Assembly: GCA_028275295.1 (NCBI GenBank)
Contig: JAPWUY010000045.1
Coordinates: forward strand, 1 to 8,987
Length of the DNA stretch: 8,987 nucleotides
DNA from: Thermodesulfobacteriota bacterium
GTDB lineage: Bacteria > Desulfobacterota > Desulfocorpusculales > Desulfocorpusculum
Reading direction: 5' to 3'
How positions within the stretch are numbered: the first letter of the stretch is position 1; the number at the start of each line of letters is the position of its first letter. Made by a program: the position numbers and the translations under genes. Below the pieces are notes generated by a model. It was not told the DNA's origin. It saw nothing but the letters and a program-made list of their open reading frames with translations, and did no database searches. Of this stretch, positions 5,499 through 8,987 are shown in pieces.

Positions 5499-8400
5499 AT
5501 GGCCGAGAGAAAGAATTCCAAGATTGGATCCATCACCCGAAGGGGGTTCGTGAAGTGCTCGGCGATCTTGGGAGGGGGTATCTTGGCCTCCCAGATGAAG
5601 TGGGCAAGGGAGCTTGTGGAAAGGGCAGAGGCAGGACTTTTGACCCCAGAGGAAGAATATGAACTCGTGAGACCGGAAAATGTCCTCTATACCGTTTGTC
5701 TTCAGTGCAATACGGGCTGTGGGATAAAGGTCAAGCTCTATCGCAAGGAAAACATTGCAGTTGCAGTGAAGATAGACGGGAATCCCTACAATCCCTTCGT
5801 CATGGTTCCCCACATCTCCTACGACACTCCTTTCAAAGAGGCTCGCACCTTGGATGGTGCCATCTGTCCCAAGGGGCAAGCTGGCATCCAGACAGCATAC
5901 GATCCTTACCGGATCACCAAGGTCCTCAAAAGGGCGGGGAAAAGGGGAGAGGGAAAGTGGATGACCATTCCCTTCGATCAAGCAATAGAGGAGATAGTGA
6001 ATGGAGGGAAGCTCTTCTCCCATGTACCCGGAGAGGAGAACAGGGTGGTTGTGGGCCTCAAGGACATATGGGTACTGAGGGATCCAAAGATCGCCAAGGC
6101 AATGGCAGAGGATGTGAAGGCGATAATGACCTCCAAGGACAAGAAAAAGGCTGTCGAGGAATTCAAGGCAAAGCATGCGGCTAACCTCCACTATCTCATC
6201 GATCCAGATCATCCGGACCTGGGCCCCAAGAACAACCAATTCGTTTACTTTTGGGGAAGAAAGAAAGGAGGAAGGGGAGAGTTCGCTGCTAGATTCTTCG
6301 GGGACTACTTTGGCACTGTGAATACCCATGGTCACACGACCGTCTGCCAGGGTTCTTTGTACTTTACCTGCAAGGCCATGAGCGAACAGTATCAGTTCAA
6401 CAAGTTCGGAGGCGGTGCCAAGTTTTACTGGCAGCCGGATTTGCTCAATGCCAAGTACATCCTATCCGTTGGGTCCAACCTCTTCGAGGCGAACTATGGC
6501 CCGCCCAACATGAGCTCGAGGCTGATTCCCAACATCGCATCGGGGAAGACAAAGCTTGTAGTGGTGGATCCCCGCTTCACCAAGGCGGCCTCCAAGGCTC
6601 ACAGGTACATGCCCATAAAGCCCGGGACTGACGGGGCGTTTTTCTGTGCCCTCATCCGCTGGATCATAGACAACAAGAGGTACGATTCCAGATACCTGGC
6701 CAATGCCAACAAGGCAGCCGCCTCAGCCTCACGGGAGCCCACATGGACCAATGCGGTTTGTCTGGTCCGCATGGAGAAGGACGGAAGGCCGGGGAAATTC
6801 TTGAGGGCTCACGAGATCGGACTCCTCGAGCCCAAGAAGGTCATGGACAAGGATGGAAAAGAACAGACCCTGGAGCATCTCGTGGTGATGAAGGATGGCA
6901 GGCCTGTGCCAGTGGATCCTAACGATGAGAAGGAGCCAGTGACAGGCGATCTGTTCGTGGACACAGAGATAAACGGCATCAGGGTCAAAAGCGCACTCCA
7001 AATAGTCGCGGAATCCGCCAGATCCAAAAGCCTGGAGGAGTGGTCGAGAATATGCGGCATCCCCGTCGAGGACATAGTCCAGACGGCCAAAGAGCTCACG
7101 AGTTTTGGAAAACAGGCAGTTGTGGAGGTCCACAGGGGGGTTGCCCAACACACAAATGGGTTCTACAACGTGACCTCGGCCATGACCCTGAATTTGCTTC
7201 TTGGCAACTTCGATTGGAAAGGCGGGATGATAGCCGCATCCACTTACAACACGACCGGAGGGAGACCGGGCCAACCCTTCGATCTGGGCAAGATGAAACC
7301 TGGGGCCACGACGAAATTCGGAATAAGCATCATAAGGCACGACGTGAAGTACGAGGACAGCACTCTGTTTGCGGGCTATCCTGCCAGGAGGAATTGGTGG
7401 CCCCTCTCGAGCGACATCTACGAGGAGATAATCCCGTCCATCGGAGATGCCTATCCTTACCCCATTCTGGCCCTCTTCAGCTACATGGGGGCCCCCACTT
7501 ACTCTCTTCCTGCAGGCCACACCAACATAGAGGTGCTGGCAGACGTGAACAAGGTTCCTCTCTATTTCACCTCCGACATCCTGGTGGGCACGACCTCCAT
7601 GTACGCGGACTACATCTTCCCAGACCTGAGCTATCTCGAGCGCTGGGAGATGCACGGATCCCACCCCAATATGCCCGTCAAGGTCCAGCCCATCAGGCAG
7701 CCCGTGATTGCCCCTTTGACAGAGACCGTCAAGGTGTTCGGAGAGGAGATGCCTTGCTCCTATGAGGCCGTTCTGTTGGCCCTGGCCGAGAAACTCGGTC
7801 TCCCCGGATTCGGGAAGGACGGTTTCGGACCAGGTCAGGACTTCACAAGGCCGGAGGATTTTTACATTCGAATGGTGGCCAATGTCGCCACAGATGGGAC
7901 CCCGGTCCCGGATGCAGACGATGAAGAGGTGAAGTTGTTCTTGGAGGCCAGAAGGCACCTCCCCAAGACCGTGTTCGACCCGGAGAGATGGCAGAAGATA
8001 GCGGGCCCCAACTGGAGAAAGGTAGTGTACGTGTTGAACCGAGGTGGCAGGTTTCAGGATATGAGGGAGGTTTACAAAGGGGATCATGTAGCTAACCAAT
8101 ACAAGCGGCTCATAAACATCTACCAGGAGAAGACGGCTGGGACGAAGAACTCGTTCACTGGAAAGCCCAATCCGGGCTATGCCACCTATATCCCCGTCAC
8201 CACTGCTTTGGGCAAAACTCCCAAGGAGGCAGGCTTGGAGGACGGTTACACCCTTCACCTCATAACCCAGAGGGACGTAAGGATGACCAAATCGAGGACA
8301 GTGGTGGACTATTGGCTCCTGGCCATGCTTCCCGAGAACTCCGTGATCATGAACCCCAAGGATGCGAGGAGATTGGGCCTCAAGGATGGAGATAGGGTCA

Positions 8401-8723
8401 AGGTGGTCTCGGCCACCAATCCCGAGGGGGTGTGGGATCTGAAAAATGGAAGGATAAAGCCTATGGTGGGAAGGCTCCAACTAACGGAGACCATAATGCC
8501 TGGGGTCATAACCTTCACCCTCGGCCACGGGCATTGGGCAACGGGAGCTTCGGATATTTGGATAGACGGCCGTCGAATCGTAGGAGACGAGAGGCGCTCC
8601 AGGGGGATCCATGCCAATGCTGCCATGTGGGTTGACCCTTATCTGAAAAACACCTGCATGCTGGATCCAGTGGGAGGAAGCGTCTCCTTTTACGATACCA
8701 AGGTGAAAGTTGTAAGGGTATAG
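5499..8723 (+). CDS. Tat-exported molybdopterin oxidoreductase catalytic subunit, TtrA-like
   Basis: Catalytic subunit of the DMSO-reductase superfamily, expected to bind a Mo-bis-pyranopterin cofactor and one [4Fe-4S] cluster in the periplasm. The 1074-residue protein opens with a twin-arginine signal (SITRRGFVK, RR at 14-15). The cluster domain shows C67-x2-C70-x3-C74 in CLQCNTGC and C123 in ICPKG. C283 in HGHTTVCQGS is the likely Mo ligand. The molybdopterin-dinucleotide-binding domain covers about 914-1074. Length, the DPDHPDLGPKNNQFV segment before the Mo ligand, and the MYADYIFPDLSYLERWEMHG block recall the tetrathionate reductase (TtrA) group more than the shorter PhsA/PsrA (about 750 residues) or ArrA. 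Substrate remains inferred: a sulfur oxyanion is likeliest; selenate or arsenate is possible. The ATG at 5499 follows GGGAGGGAGG and precedes the Tat motif by a normal distance; a GTG at 5481 overlaps the upstream gene. Confidence 0.92.
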   Translation: MAERKNSKIGSITRRGFVKCSAILGGGILASQMKWARELVERAEAGLLTPEEEYELVRPENVLYTVCLQCNTGCGIKVKLYRKENIAVAVKIDGNPYNPFVMVPHISYDTPFKEARTLDGAICPKGQAGIQTAYDPYRITKVLKRAGKRGEGKWMTIPFDQAIEEIVNGGKLFSHVPGEENRVVVGLKDIWVLRDPKIAKAMAEDVKAIMTSKDKKKAVEEFKAKHAANLHYLIDPDHPDLGPKNNQFVYFWGRKKGGRGEFAARFFGDYFGTVNTHGHTTVCQGSLYFTCKAMSEQYQFNKFGGGAKFYWQPDLLNAKYILSVGSNLFEANYGPPNMSSRLIPNIASGKTKLVVVDPRFTKAASKAHRYMPIKPGTDGAFFCALIRWIIDNKRYDSRYLANANKAAASASREPTWTNAVCLVRMEKDGRPGKFLRAHEIGLLEPKKVMDKDGKEQTLEHLVVMKDGRPVPVDPNDEKEPVTGDLFVDTEINGIRVKSALQIVAESARSKSLEEWSRICGIPVEDIVQTAKELTSFGKQAVVEVHRGVAQHTNGFYNVTSAMTLNLLLGNFDWKGGMIAASTYNTTGGRPGQPFDLGKMKPGATTKFGISIIRHDVKYEDSTLFAGYPARRNWWPLSSDIYEEIIPSIGDAYPYPILALFSYMGAPTYSLPAGHTNIEVLADVNKVPLYFTSDILVGTTSMYADYIFPDLSYLERWEMHGSHPNMPVKVQPIRQPVIAPLTETVKVFGEEMPCSYEAVLLALAEKLGLPGFGKDGFGPGQDFTRPEDFYIRMVANVATDGTPVPDADDEEVKLFLEARRHLPKTVFDPERWQKIAGPNWRKVVYVLNRGGRFQDMREVYKGDHVANQYKRLINIYQEKTAGTKNSFTGKPNPGYATYIPVTTALGKTPKEAGLEDGYTLHLITQRDVRMTKSRTVVDYWLLAMLPENSVIMNPKDARRLGLKDGDRVKVVSATNPEGVWDLKNGRIKPMVGRLQLTETIMPGVITFTLGHGHWATGASDIWIDGRRIVGDERRSRGIHANAAMWVDPYLKNTCMLDPVGGSVSFYDTKVKVVRV

Positions 8724-8759
8724 GAAGAGGCACCTAGGGCCAATCTCAGGCGTGGGAGT

Positions 8760-8987
8760 ATGGAAGGGGTGGTTTTTTCCCAGAAGCTGGCGGAGAGGGT
8801 GAAAAAGGGGGTCAGGATCCTTCTCGGGAGGGAGGAACTTCCCCAAGAACCTGTGGAGAGAACTCCATCGGGGATCGAGGAATTCATGAGGTGGCTCTTC
8901 TCCCCGGAGACCCTGGAGATGGACGAGGAGGAAGGGGAGGAAAGGCCACCATCCTTTTTCAAGTGGCTTTTTGGGAGAGAAGAGCTT
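8760..8987 (+). CDS. Small hypothetical protein with internal repeats, cut by window end
   Basis: An open frame of 76 codons runs off the window without a stop, 36 bp after the catalytic subunit on the same strand. I do not recognise a named family. The visible part has no signal peptide or membrane helix, is acidic, and shows three related blocks: RILLGREELPQEP (19-31), RWLFSPETLEMDE (48-60) and KWLFGREEL (68-76), each an aromatic/hydrophobic tetrad followed by a charged 'EEL/ETL' and an acidic or proline-rich linker. The start is uncertain: the ATG at 8760 has only a distant AGG and a too-close GGGAG, and a GTG at 8769 is an alternative. It is in the same frame as the preceding gene, separated by its TAG stop. 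Position in the operon suggests an accessory or assembly role, or linkage to a membrane subunit further on; this is inference. Confidence 0.6.
   Translation, partial: MEGVVFSQKLAERVKKGVRILLGREELPQEPVERTPSGIEEFMRWLFSPETLEMDEEEGEERPPSFFKWLFGREEL

Noticed and set aside
5469..6335. 288-codon minus-strand open frame opposite the start of the molybdoenzyme gene
   Set aside because: Same reason: antisense to the Tat signal and iron-sulfur domain, with no recognisable motif.
6345..6347. Selenocysteine at the Mo ligand position
   Set aside because: The codon is TGC (Cys), not TGA.
6729..8480. 583-codon minus-strand open frame opposite the molybdoenzyme gene
   Set aside because: The plus strand encodes a recognisable catalytic subunit throughout. 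The antisense frame is a by-product of GC-rich third positions and shows no domain.
8721..8762. TAG readthrough joining the catalytic subunit to the next frame
   Set aside because: The two are in the same frame, but the first protein is complete at its cofactor-binding domain and nothing points to recoding; shared frame occurs by chance one time in three.

Overview
The window (about 9 kb, moderately GC-rich) looks like chromosome from an anaerobic, respiratory bacterium, most likely of the Desulfobacterota/Deltaproteobacteria type. That placement is inferred from a triheme c7-type cytochrome encoded with a periplasmic molybdenum oxidoreductase. Heavy use of AGG/AGA (Arg) and ATA (Ile) codons also hints at a thermophilic or moderately thermophilic lifestyle. 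No rRNA, tRNA, transposase gene or CRISPR array was seen.

Layout. Bases 1-2196 hold a leftward housekeeping block read as DUF2007 small protein -> alanine dehydrogenase (ald) -> tRNA(Ile)-lysidine synthase (tilS, cut by the window start). A short AT-rich divergent spacer separates this from a rightward gene (2303-2914) for an exported protein with a small beta-type domain and a C-terminal helical region. Bases 2915-4265 contain no credible gene. They hold a tandem array of about five units of roughly 227 bp, each unit carrying one hairpin in each orientation (ten hairpins, strictly alternating). This is followed by about 140 bp of plain spacer and then a promoter with a perfect TTGACA box and an overlapping dyad. 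Bases 4266-8987 are a rightward operon: triheme cytochrome c, a four-cluster ferredoxin subunit, a Tat-exported 1074-aa molybdopterin catalytic subunit that resembles the tetrathionate reductase TtrA group, and the start of a small repeat-containing protein cut by the window end.

How the genes work together. The operon encodes a periplasmic complex iron-sulfur molybdoenzyme (CISM). The catalytic subunit and its ferredoxin partner probably exchange electrons with the quinone pool through a membrane subunit encoded beyond the window, and/or with the periplasmic cytochrome pool through the c7 protein. A sulfur oxyanion (tetrathionate, thiosulfate or polysulfide) is the likeliest substrate, but the sequence does not fix substrate or direction. 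The most unusual part of the window is the hairpin array between the exported-protein gene and the operon promoter.
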